A stretch of DNA of 36,212 nt, taken from positions 1 to 36,212 of the IMG/VR virus record IMGVR_UViG_3300035698_001164, one strand, 5' to 3'. Below the pieces are notes generated by a model that searched no databases, was not told the DNA's origin, and saw only the letters and a program-made list of their open reading frames with translations. The stretch is from a virus. The translations under genes and the position numbers were made by a program. Every line of letters starts with the position of its first letter. Positions within the stretch are counted from its first letter, which is position 1. Below are positions 30,063 to 36,212 of the stretch, in pieces.

Positions 30063-30612
30063 GCCATAGTGTTTCACGCATGCTGTTTTCTGGTATGCTA
30101 TTCATCATACCATTGAAAATGCGTGGATTATTGCAATATGCAATTGCACTCCTAGGGTCATGAGGAACGTAAACACATTCGTCAGCAGTAATCAGTCGAC
30201 TTGGAGAATGATCATTTTTGCCCATTGCTGTGTTAACATCGTCTGATGTACAAAACGCATATTGGTTTGTGTCGGCTGCTATTGTGCATAACGGAATCTG
30301 TACTTGAAATTTAATGTCACGGTGTATACGATGCATCATAATTTTTGCATGTGATAACGTAATATCAACATACCCAACTTGTGGCGTTAAGTTAACACCG
30401 CAGAGCTCACTAAAGTACGATGCCCAAGAAGCACATATGTCATTTGGTTCTTTGGTTTCAGCCCAATTGGTAAGCAAACGATTGTCATAAATCATTTGCA
30501 ATTTGTTATTTTCTGCGTTTCTGTATAAATTACGAACAAATGCATATTGTTCTTGAGGGAAGAAATCCCTAATCAGCCACAACTGATCAGGGATTATTAT
30601 TTCTGTGGTCAT
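30049..30612 (-). CDS. 2OG-Fe(II) oxygenase-like protein, distal His missing
   Basis: 187 residues. RIHRDIKFQVQIPL carries H97-x-D99, and the last strand is FNGMMNSIPENSMRETLWLNY with R179 for 2-oxoglutarate. The histidine normally preceding that Arg is replaced (GMMN), so iron binding may be weakened or the fold may be non-catalytic. It starts one base after the stop of the 663-residue gene (TAATATG). A strong hairpin spans its early codons (30564-30595). Confidence 0.6.
   Translation of the reverse strand: MTTEIIIPDQLWLIRDFFPQEQYAFVRNLYRNAENNKLQMIYDNRLLTNWAETKEPNDICASWASYFSELCGVNLTPQVGYVDITLSHAKIMMHRIHRDIKFQVQIPLCTIAADTNQYAFCTSDDVNTAMGKNDHSPSRLITADECVYVPHDPRSAIAYCNNPRIFNGMMNSIPENSMRETLWLNYQ
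30564..30595 (-). promoter_or_regulatory. 13-bp hairpin in the early coding region
   Basis: Minus strand AATCCCTGATCAG pairs with CTGATTAGGGATT (one G-U) around the loop TTGTGG. It lies 17-48 bases after the A of the ATG at 30612, where it could slow or gate translation. Confidence 0.55.
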
Positions 30613-30613
30613 A

Positions 30614-32605
30614 TTAGCCTCTAGCTAAGTGTAATAATCTAGTTAATTCTTTTTCTGTTTCTAACATTGGATCGCGGGCTGCTTTTAATGCAGTTTTGCC
30701 TGTGTCAATGTCTGTTACTTCTGTCATGTCTTCATCATCAAGGTCTTGTTGATTTGTGTTAGTAAGTGGTTCTTCTTGTGTTGGATCTTCTACTACTCCA
30801 CGTGTGTCATCTCTGCTTTTTTTCATCTTTGCCTTAAGATCATCTCGGTTTTGTTGGATAGCGGCTAATTGTGCAGTTCTGTTTTTTTGAATAGCAGCTA
30901 ATTGTTCAGTAGGACTTTCATTTATGGAGTCGTTTGCACTAATAAACTTTTCGCCTTGTTTCTCAATCAACTTTTTAAGTGCAACTGCGCCTAGCACGAG
31001 TGCAACTGCTGCGCCAATTTCAAACTTGTTATCAATGAGCATTTGTGCATATTCTTCACCAATTGCGCCTTTGACCCAGTCCCATCCTTGATCCATATAA
31101 TATGCCCCAGTTGCGCCTACTGCAAGTTTACCAGCATGTTTTTTTAGTAGCCATTTTAGTACTGGCCATGCACCTCTTGCTGCTACAAATTTAAGCACCC
31201 ATATTGCTGCTGCTGCAACCGGAACCATTTCATCTAGTTGTTCATCTTCTCCTAAAGGCTTAAAACCTCTAGTACTACCTGTTGGTTGCCCCATTGGAGA
31301 TAGTTCGCTAGTGCCGCCGAGATTACTGCTTGGGCGAGATTGGGGGCGCATGCTAGTTGGTCGTGCCATTGGGCGCATGCTAGTTGCTGGCGCATTTTCA
31401 TTGGTATCGAGCTCAATGCCAAATTCTGCAAGTGTAGCCATTACTAGTGGTCTACAATCAGCATCAGGGTCTGTTTGGCTTAATTCATAAATGTCATCAA
31501 ACAACGAATCATCACCAATTAGACTGTATAATTGTTCTGTTGCATAAGATCCGTCTGGGCCACAACGTAGTGGTTCACGCATAAGTTCTGCTAGTTCTGC
31601 CTTTTGCTCTACTGTCTCAGGAACTGCCCACGTACCTTCGGTGATGCGGTCTGCCCACTGTTCAAAAACATCTGCTTCTTTCATATTTTCTTCCTGTATC
31701 TTTGCTAATATCGGCAGAGCTTCTTCGATACGAGTATCAAGTGTATTTGTTGAAAATACTTCTCTTACCTTGTCAATGGTCTCATCAAGGTCAGTAATTG
31801 CCATTGGATCCCACGATGCAAAGATATCTTTATAGCCTCTGCGACTAATCATTTTCTTTGCTTTACGCTTGAGGTCTGCGTAATGTTTAACTGCATCTTC
31901 TGCAATACGTAGTGCGTCTTCGTTTTGACCAAACGCTTTATTTTTGCTTGCTCTAATAAATTTGCCCAGTGTTGCTATTTCATTAACTGTGTCACTGATG
32001 TGTTGACCAATCTGATCGTATGGGTTGCCGCCTTCTGTTACATGTCTTGCCATTGCTTTACCACCACTGATGCTACGGAATGGCATTTTAAATCTCTCAC
32101 CCACACTGTTTTCTACAAACAAACTTTCAATGTTTCTAAAACGTGCTTCGCCCTCGCCGAGTGCTCTTGAATGTTTTATAATAAGCTTTGCCGGGCCTTG
32201 TTTATTGTAACTGGTTTTATTTGTACCATTCCAGCCTTCAGCTAGCTGTGCCATAGTTTGCATTGAATACTTTAATCTATTCATGCTGTTAAGACCAAAT
32301 GTGTACAAGTTGCGCTTTGCTATATTTCTAATAATTGTAAGGAAGTCATACCAGTCACTACGGTCATCACGTTCCATACCGCGGCCCAGATTGTCGCCGT
32401 AGTATACTTCAATTTCGCTTTCGCCGTTTATTAGAACAACCACTGTTCCGTAATCTTTGTTTTCTGTTTTAAAATTAAACGAAATCAAATCAGCTTCATT
32501 TGCATTCACAGTAGGTTTACCCATAGCATCAAGTGCCTTGGGATCAAAGTCTCGTGTGACTATTGTATCGAAAATTTGTTGTGCTGCGTTGTTATCTTGT
32601 GCCAT
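30614..32605 (-). CDS. large hypothetical protein with repeats, possibly virion-associated
   Basis: 663 residues. The N-terminal 380 residues are mixed alpha/beta and charged. A Pro/Arg/Ser linker has two 9-residue copies (TSMRPMARP, TSMRPQSRP, about 407-424). Two hydrophobic stretches follow (about 470-497, 535-552) with basic residues between. Two 11-residue repeats (TEQLAAIQKNR, TAQLAAIQQNR, from 566) suggest a coiled coil, and the tail is acidic. A membrane-active or injected virion protein is plausible. It lies just downstream of terminase with an AATAAATA late-type box. I do not recognise a named family. Confidence 0.7.
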   Translation of the reverse strand: MAQDNNAAQQIFDTIVTRDFDPKALDAMGKPTVNANEADLISFNFKTENKDYGTVVVLINGESEIEVYYGDNLGRGMERDDRSDWYDFLTIIRNIAKRNLYTFGLNSMNRLKYSMQTMAQLAEGWNGTNKTSYNKQGPAKLIIKHSRALGEGEARFRNIESLFVENSVGERFKMPFRSISGGKAMARHVTEGGNPYDQIGQHISDTVNEIATLGKFIRASKNKAFGQNEDALRIAEDAVKHYADLKRKAKKMISRRGYKDIFASWDPMAITDLDETIDKVREVFSTNTLDTRIEEALPILAKIQEENMKEADVFEQWADRITEGTWAVPETVEQKAELAELMREPLRCGPDGSYATEQLYSLIGDDSLFDDIYELSQTDPDADCRPLVMATLAEFGIELDTNENAPATSMRPMARPTSMRPQSRPSSNLGGTSELSPMGQPTGSTRGFKPLGEDEQLDEMVPVAAAAIWVLKFVAARGAWPVLKWLLKKHAGKLAVGATGAYYMDQGWDWVKGAIGEEYAQMLIDNKFEIGAAVALVLGAVALKKLIEKQGEKFISANDSINESPTEQLAAIQKNRTAQLAAIQQNRDDLKAKMKKSRDDTRGVVEDPTQEEPLTNTNQQDLDDEDMTEVTDIDTGKTALKAARDPMLETEKELTRLLHLARG
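31344..31386. repeat. two direct copies of a 16-base unit, 27-base period
   Basis: GGGCGCATGCTAGTTG occurs at 31344-31359 and 31371-31386, encoding the 9-residue Pro/Arg/Ser repeat in the 663-residue protein. It is a possible slippage site. Confidence 0.6.
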
Positions 32606-32610
32606 AATAC

Positions 32611-32618
32611 TATTTATT
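32611..32618 (-). promoter_or_regulatory. late-type promoter box AATAAATA
   Basis: Minus strand AATAAATA, one mismatch from TATAAATA, 5 bases before the ATG at 32605, overlapping the terminase stop region. With T4-like spacing the transcript would start at or near the ATG. Weak evidence. Confidence 0.3.
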
Positions 32619-34188
32619 AAAACATTGCCACAAACGGCAAAGGTTCAATTTGGTCCTCTCCAAAATCAGTCATGTGTGTATCAAGTTCTTTGTGATATCC
32701 TGTTAAAATTTGCAACATACGAATAGCTAATATTGTAGACATAACTAGATCGTCTGTTTCGCCAGGTTTTGCTGAATAGCTAGTTCCGTGTGCTACAAAG
32801 TTTTTAAATTCTCCTATTAAGCTTCTGCTACGAACTAGCATTTTGTCTGTTTCAACAAGTGTTTTTAACTTTGCACACGCCGACACTTTGCTTTTATTTG
32901 TAGTAGTAAACCCCTTGCGGAAGCGTCTGCCGCTGCCTTTAACAACACTATTGTCACTAAGGAAATATCCAGGTATATTTTGTTCGCCGTACTGATCTAT
33001 AGTAATTAGTGCTGCTTCACCTAGTGTGTTATTTTCAACTGAATAATATATACTTTGCGGATCTTGCACATCGTCATTGATGTGTTTAATAATATCAACT
33101 AATATTCGAATCTGGTCAGGGATAGTAGTTTTATTATGCCTCCACTCAGCTATTTGTTCTGTGGTGTTAGCTTCAAACACTTGAATGGCACTTGGGTCAC
33201 CGCCAGTTCCTAGACTAGGGTCTAGTGCAACTACATAAATTTTACCCTTTTGTGGCTTTTTATACCAACGAACTTGTCCTGTTTTGTATAGCGGCTCAAT
33301 ACCTTCAAGATCAACTAGTTTGGTTGGGGAGATAAGTGTTTCGTCGTTAATAATGAAATCGCAGTCCATTTCGCGTCGGAATCGTTCAACTCCTAATATA
33401 GCACGTTGCTCGTTGGCCCAATCTTCGTCTCTGTCAGGATGCTCTGACCAATATGCTCGATATGCTTTAAACCCATTAATGCCTAGCTCTTTGGTATTAC
33501 CAAATTCATCTTCAGTTTTATTTGCACCTTTCCAAATAAATGCAAACTGATCTTCATCACTGTTCGGTGTGCTAGTAATAATAGCGCCGCCGCCTGTACT
33601 CAACGTAGGTGAGATTGATGTCCAAAATTCTTTAGCAATAGTAGGCCGAACAAATGCAAACTCGTCACAATACAATAATGTAATACTCATACCACGTCCA
33701 GTATTCTCAGTGGTTGTTTGTGCTACAATACGACTTCCGTTATCAAATTCAATACTACCTTTGTTATAGCTCACAACACCAGCTCGTATATGGTTTGGGC
33801 ATGCTTCGTATGCATATCTCACACGTTGCATAATTTCTTGTGCGCCGGCATACTTGTGTGCTGCAACAAGAATTGTACTATCAGGCTTGAACATACCAAA
33901 CCAAAGTAAATAACCAGCTGCACTAGTACTCTTGCCAGTCTGCCGGGGCATCATTGATATTGAAAATCTATTTTCATGATACGTTTGTATCAAACGTTCC
34001 TGGAATTCCCATGGTTTATATTGCAGTTTCCCTTGCACAGGGTGTTGTATAAAAAAGAAATTTCTCATAAAATAGTCAGCGCCAGTTACTGGATCAGCAC
34101 AAGCAGCAAACTCTCGAATTTGGTTTTCAGTGTACTCTTCTTTTTTATGGGGACTCTTGATTAGTACCCCGTCAAGTGATTTGCTCAT
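32617..34188 (-). CDS. 17: terminase large subunit gp17
   Basis: 523 residues (T4 gp17 610). The ATPase has Walker A PRQTGKST (81-88) and Walker B LLYCDEFAF (172-180) with the catalytic Glu. The RNase H-like nuclease shows ALDPSLGTGGD (D323, D331) and a later TDDLVMS motif. It powers DNA packaging into proheads and cuts concatemers. The ATG has a weak AGATAAG site. The HNH gene lies divergently just upstream, with 17 bases between starts. Confidence 0.95.
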   Translation of the reverse strand: MSKSLDGVLIKSPHKKEEYTENQIREFAACADPVTGADYFMRNFFFIQHPVQGKLQYKPWEFQERLIQTYHENRFSISMMPRQTGKSTSAAGYLLWFGMFKPDSTILVAAHKYAGAQEIMQRVRYAYEACPNHIRAGVVSYNKGSIEFDNGSRIVAQTTTENTGRGMSITLLYCDEFAFVRPTIAKEFWTSISPTLSTGGGAIITSTPNSDEDQFAFIWKGANKTEDEFGNTKELGINGFKAYRAYWSEHPDRDEDWANEQRAILGVERFRREMDCDFIINDETLISPTKLVDLEGIEPLYKTGQVRWYKKPQKGKIYVVALDPSLGTGGDPSAIQVFEANTTEQIAEWRHNKTTIPDQIRILVDIIKHINDDVQDPQSIYYSVENNTLGEAALITIDQYGEQNIPGYFLSDNSVVKGSGRRFRKGFTTTNKSKVSACAKLKTLVETDKMLVRSRSLIGEFKNFVAHGTSYSAKPGETDDLVMSTILAIRMLQILTGYHKELDTHMTDFGEDQIEPLPFVAMF

Positions 34189-34205
34189 AATATTACTTAT
34201 CTGCT

Positions 34206-34784
34206 ATGCCAGGTGCTATGCAGTTAAATACTGTTGACATGAATAGTACATTAATATTAGCACCTGATTACCAACCTGTAAGTTTTTTGCCGCTGTCGAC
34301 TATTAGTTGGCAAACAGCAATTAAGTTGTTTTTCCTTGATAGAGTATCTGTGCTAGAATGGCACGACGATTGGGTGGTTCACAGCACAAAGTTGAATATG
34401 CGAGTGCCAGCAGTTGTTGTATCCAATCGAGGATTTAAACGTTCTAGAAAAAAACCACGTTTTACTAGACAAGGATTATATCTCAGGGATGTATACACTT
34501 GTCAGTATTGCGATGAAGTTGTTGGAAAAAAAGACTTGACACTAGATCATGTTATACCAATTAGTCGAGGTGGTAAAACAACATGGGAAAATAGTGTAAC
34601 TGCATGTGGATCGTGCAATTCAAGAAAGGGAAGTTCCCTATGGAAACCAATCAAGCAACCAGTATCACCAGATTATTGGGACATTGCAAATTGTATTAGA
34701 AATATCCCAATGAACATACGCCACGAAAGTTGGCAAAAATACATTGGTGCAACAGATGTAACTGTTACTCGTCTATCTGCTTAG
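34206..34784 (+). CDS. HNH endonuclease
   Basis: 192 residues. Zinc-knuckle cysteines CQYC and CGSCN flank LTLDHVIPISRGGKTTWEN, the HNH signature (DHVIP, N, and H equivalents). An N-terminal LAPDYQPVSFLPLSTISWQ segment precedes it, as in many phage HNH proteins. Later in-frame ATGs at 34218 (AGG 4 bases upstream) and 34239 are possible starts; 34239 begins at MNSTLILAP, where related proteins start. The gene is a likely mobile homing-type nuclease, or a packaging helper like the HNH proteins of other phages, between terminase and the virion genes on the opposite strand. Confidence 0.85.
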   Translation: MPGAMQLNTVDMNSTLILAPDYQPVSFLPLSTISWQTAIKLFFLDRVSVLEWHDDWVVHSTKLNMRVPAVVVSNRGFKRSRKKPRFTRQGLYLRDVYTCQYCDEVVGKKDLTLDHVIPISRGGKTTWENSVTACGSCNSRKGSSLWKPIKQPVSPDYWDIANCIRNIPMNIRHESWQKYIGATDVTVTRLSA

Positions 34785-34905
34785 GCTGAATGTTTCGCAC
34801 AAACTGATCTGCATTAGCTGTATACTCAGCAGGAGTTGGCGCAACCATTGGTTCAGGTTTAGGTTGAGGTTTTCCAAGTCCGCCAATTTTAATACTGTTA
34901 ATCAT
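34765..34905 (-). CDS. small Pro-rich hypothetical protein
   Basis: 46 residues (MINSIKIGGLGKPQPKPEPM start; QIDE end). The N-terminus is followed by a KPQPKPEP proline run and an ADQFVRNIQ segment. The frame overlaps the nuclease gene by 8 bases and the HNH gene by 20 bases, keeping the tight spacing seen elsewhere. The Pro-rich linker plus IGGLG start recalls small phage virion linkers, but no family is recognised. Confidence 0.55.
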   Translation of the reverse strand: MINSIKIGGLGKPQPKPEPMVAPTPAEYTANADQFVRNIQPKQIDE

Positions 34906-35329
34906 CGTGCACAACACCTTCAGCAATCAATCGTGCGCGATTAACTAAGTGTGCTTCTACTAATTCTTTTTTGCTGCCACCATAATAGTCAACAGCATGT
35001 CCTTCAGCAATCATAACTTCTGTTGCTAAACGGCCGTCATCTAAAATAAAGTCTCCCAAGATACGTCCAAACTTGCCTTTCATATCTTCGCCATTCTTAT
35101 TAATTTGTGTTTTAAGAACCGCAGTTTTTCCTAGTAATTCTTTTAATCTTTTCTTTGCAGCAAGACCAAACTTTTTTTCTGTTAAATCTCTTGTTCGGCT
35201 TTCGGGGGTGTCGATTCCCATAATACGCACACGTTCGTTGTGAATCCATATACCAAAACCTAAGTCAATGTCAACATCAACTGTGTCGCCATCAACTACT
35301 TTTACTAGTGTTGCTTTGTATTCGTACAT
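34898..35329 (-). CDS. staphylococcal-type thermonuclease (SNase) homologue
   Basis: 143 residues from the ATG at 35329 (one base after the upstream stop, TAATATG); the frame is open to 35419. KVVDGDTVDVDIDLGFG carries the catalytic/calcium Asp pattern; ERVRIMGIDTPESR is the SNase signature with the Arg and Glu; GRILGDFIL with a later EGHAVDYYGGSKK completes the fold. It should cut DNA or RNA in the presence of calcium. It may degrade host DNA or act in packaging, since it sits upstream of terminase. Confidence 0.88.
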   Translation of the reverse strand: MYEYKATLVKVVDGDTVDVDIDLGFGIWIHNERVRIMGIDTPESRTRDLTEKKFGLAAKKRLKELLGKTAVLKTQINKNGEDMKGKFGRILGDFILDDGRLATEVMIAEGHAVDYYGGSKKELVEAHLVNRARLIAEGVVHDD

Positions 35330-35330
35330 A

Positions 35331-35690
35331 TTATCGAGGATAGCCCTTGAAACCAATAATCGGGCTTGCAGTGTTAACTGCTGGAGGTTCCTGACTTGGC
35401 GATCCATCACCAAAGTCACTGCTACTCATACCAATTTTTGCAAATGCTTTTTTGGCTAACTGTCTTTCTTCATCGGTGTAGGTTCCAACATATCCGTCAG
35501 TACCAATCCAACTTTCGCTGTCAATGTCGTGCTCCATGTTTCCACTTTGATCCATCCCAGCCATTGCAATAGCCGATCTATACAATCCGTAAAACCCATC
35601 AATACGCAGTCCGCCTGGGGAAGCTGATGAAGCAACATGTGACAGTTTGCCTTTTTTATTAGCTTCTCTTATGAATTCACGACTACGCAT
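35331..35690 (-). CDS. hypothetical protein
   Basis: 119 residues from the ATG at 35690, one base after the upstream stop (TAACATG); the frame is open to 35720. It starts MRSREFIREANKKGKLSH, a basic leader, then a Gly/Ser/Asp-rich part (SASPGGLRIDGFYGLYR) and TYTDEERQLAKKAFAKIGM. Leaders of this type (sREFIrEa) occur in marine phage virion and assembly proteins, but no family name can be given. Confidence 0.6.
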   Translation of the reverse strand: MRSREFIREANKKGKLSHVASSASPGGLRIDGFYGLYRSAIAMAGMDQSGNMEHDIDSESWIGTDGYVGTYTDEERQLAKKAFAKIGMSSSDFGDGSPSQEPPAVNTASPIIGFKGYPR

Positions 35691-35691
35691 G

Positions 35692-35982
35692 TTATATATT
35701 CCATACCCCAGCGTCGGCACTTGATGCTACACCTACTTCGGTGGCTGTGGAGTTGGTACCAACAATAGTAAGTTCGTTGCCAACACCTACATATATGTAT
35801 TTTGTGTTGTTAGCAGGAATAACAATTGGAGCACTATAGATAGTGTCTGTGTTGTTATTTGGTTCACCGGCAAGGATTACTTGTGCTGTTACACTATTAC
35901 TACCAGTTGAGATCATTGCTTTATCTGTGGTCCAGGTTTGTGCTGAAATTGCACCTGCATATACTGTTGTTTGACTAGCCAT
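35692..35982 (-). CDS. putative virion surface protein
   Basis: 96 residues, beta-rich and low in charge, dominated by Thr, Ser, Ala, Val and Asn, as in head-decoration or small tail proteins. It contains NTKYIYVGVGNELTIVG and ends in AGVWNI. The ATG follows AAGGA by 9 bases. Its stop is one base from the start of the next gene. The assignment as virion protein rests on composition and location only. Confidence 0.5.
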   Translation of the reverse strand: MASQTTVYAGAISAQTWTTDKAMISTGSNSVTAQVILAGEPNNNTDTIYSAPIVIPANNTKYIYVGVGNELTIVGTNSTATEVGVASSADAGVWNI

Positions 35983-35993
35983 TTATATTTTCC

Positions 35994-36212
35994 TTATACA
36001 ATCTTACTAACAGGTTTAGAACTCCACATGCGGCAACTCCAATATCCTGCTTTGGTTCTGTCCTTCTTGTCTGAACAGTTGTGTCGTGCACGGAAGCTCT
36101 TCTTAGCTGCCGGATTGTCTCTGCGTATTTCCATGTTAGGATCGCCAAAGTTAACCTTCTTTACGTTGCCTGTTTTAGGATCTTTAACATAGACTTTAAA
36201 CTTCTTAACATC
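35994..36212 (-). CDS. C-terminal end of a phage protein (5' part outside window)
   Basis: The last 72 residues are visible. They contain KKFKVYVKDPKTGNVKKV, NFGDPNMEIRRDNP, then RARHNCSDKKDRTKAGYWSC and RMWSSKP. I recall this basic Cys-containing C-terminal module from other marine phage proteins, but no function is established. The two cysteines 14 residues apart with His nearby might bind metal. Confidence 0.6.
   Translation of the reverse strand, partial: DVKKFKVYVKDPKTGNVKKVNFGDPNMEIRRDNPAAKKSFRARHNCSDKKDRTKAGYWSCRMWSSKPVSKIV

Noticed and set aside
34231-34260. TTGACA near the HNH start as a promoter
   Set aside because: No TATAAT-like box at 16-18 bases, and it lies inside the HNH reading frame.
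1-36212. CRISPR array, insertion sequence or integrase
   Set aside because: No regularly spaced repeats, terminal inverted repeats or transposase/recombinase motifs were seen on either strand.

Overview
The window is 36.2 kb of an AT-rich, almost gap-free genome that reads as part of a T4-like marine myovirus (the cyanophage/pelagiphage type of tevenvirus). The call rests on a set of T4 core genes recognised by motif: large terminase (gp17), single-stranded DNA-binding protein (gp32), UvsX recombinase, UvsY mediator, UvsW helicase, DnaB-type helicase (gp41), primase (gp61) and a probable clamp-loader pair (gp44-like AAA+ ATPase and gp62-like small subunit). No photosynthesis gene, tRNA gene, integrase or bacterial housekeeping gene was seen. 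The host cannot be named from this window.

Almost everything is on the minus strand, so transcription runs from high to low coordinates. From the right end: (a) 36.2-30.0 kb, a packaging/virion-like block with a partial gene, small putative virion proteins, a staphylococcal-type nuclease, terminase, a 663-residue repeat-containing protein and a 2OG-Fe(II) oxygenase-like gene, with an HNH endonuclease on the opposite strand; (b) 30.0-24.8 kb, a recombination/replication block (gp32, UvsX, an acidic protein, UvsY) interrupted by a sulfotransferase and a radical SAM gene; (c) 24.7-14.3 kb, a surface-sugar island of methyltransferases, cupins, at least five glycosyltransferase-like proteins, a nucleotidyltransferase-kinase fusion, a HAD phosphatase and a nucleotidylyltransferase-cupin fusion, with a two-gene plus-strand insert; (d) 14.2-6.5 kb, a putative structural protein, three very small genes, the AAA+ ATPase, UvsW, a gp62-like protein, small membrane proteins and an extremely reduced DnaE-like polymerase; (e) 6.5-0 kb, a virion-like protein, then primase between two SGNH-hydrolase genes, the replicative helicase, a second radical SAM gene and two small late-type genes.

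Genes overlap heavily: TAATG and ATGA junctions are the rule, so translational coupling is likely. Six minus-strand intergenic gaps carry strong sigma-70 promoters of the form TTGAC(A/G)-N17-TA(T/C/G)A(A/C)-like, all with exactly 17-bp spacers. They stand before the replication and accessory operons. T4-late-type TATAAATA or CATAAATA boxes stand before putative structural genes and two plus-strand genes. Together these suggest an early host-RNA-polymerase programme and a separate late programme.

The most unusual items are a 187-residue DnaE-like protein that keeps the three catalytic-type aspartates, two hairpins with the same six-base loop in the gp32 leader, a 3'-UTR hairpin whose loop is an 11-base perfect complement of the ribosome-binding site of its own gene, and a sugar-activation island built from multidomain fusions.
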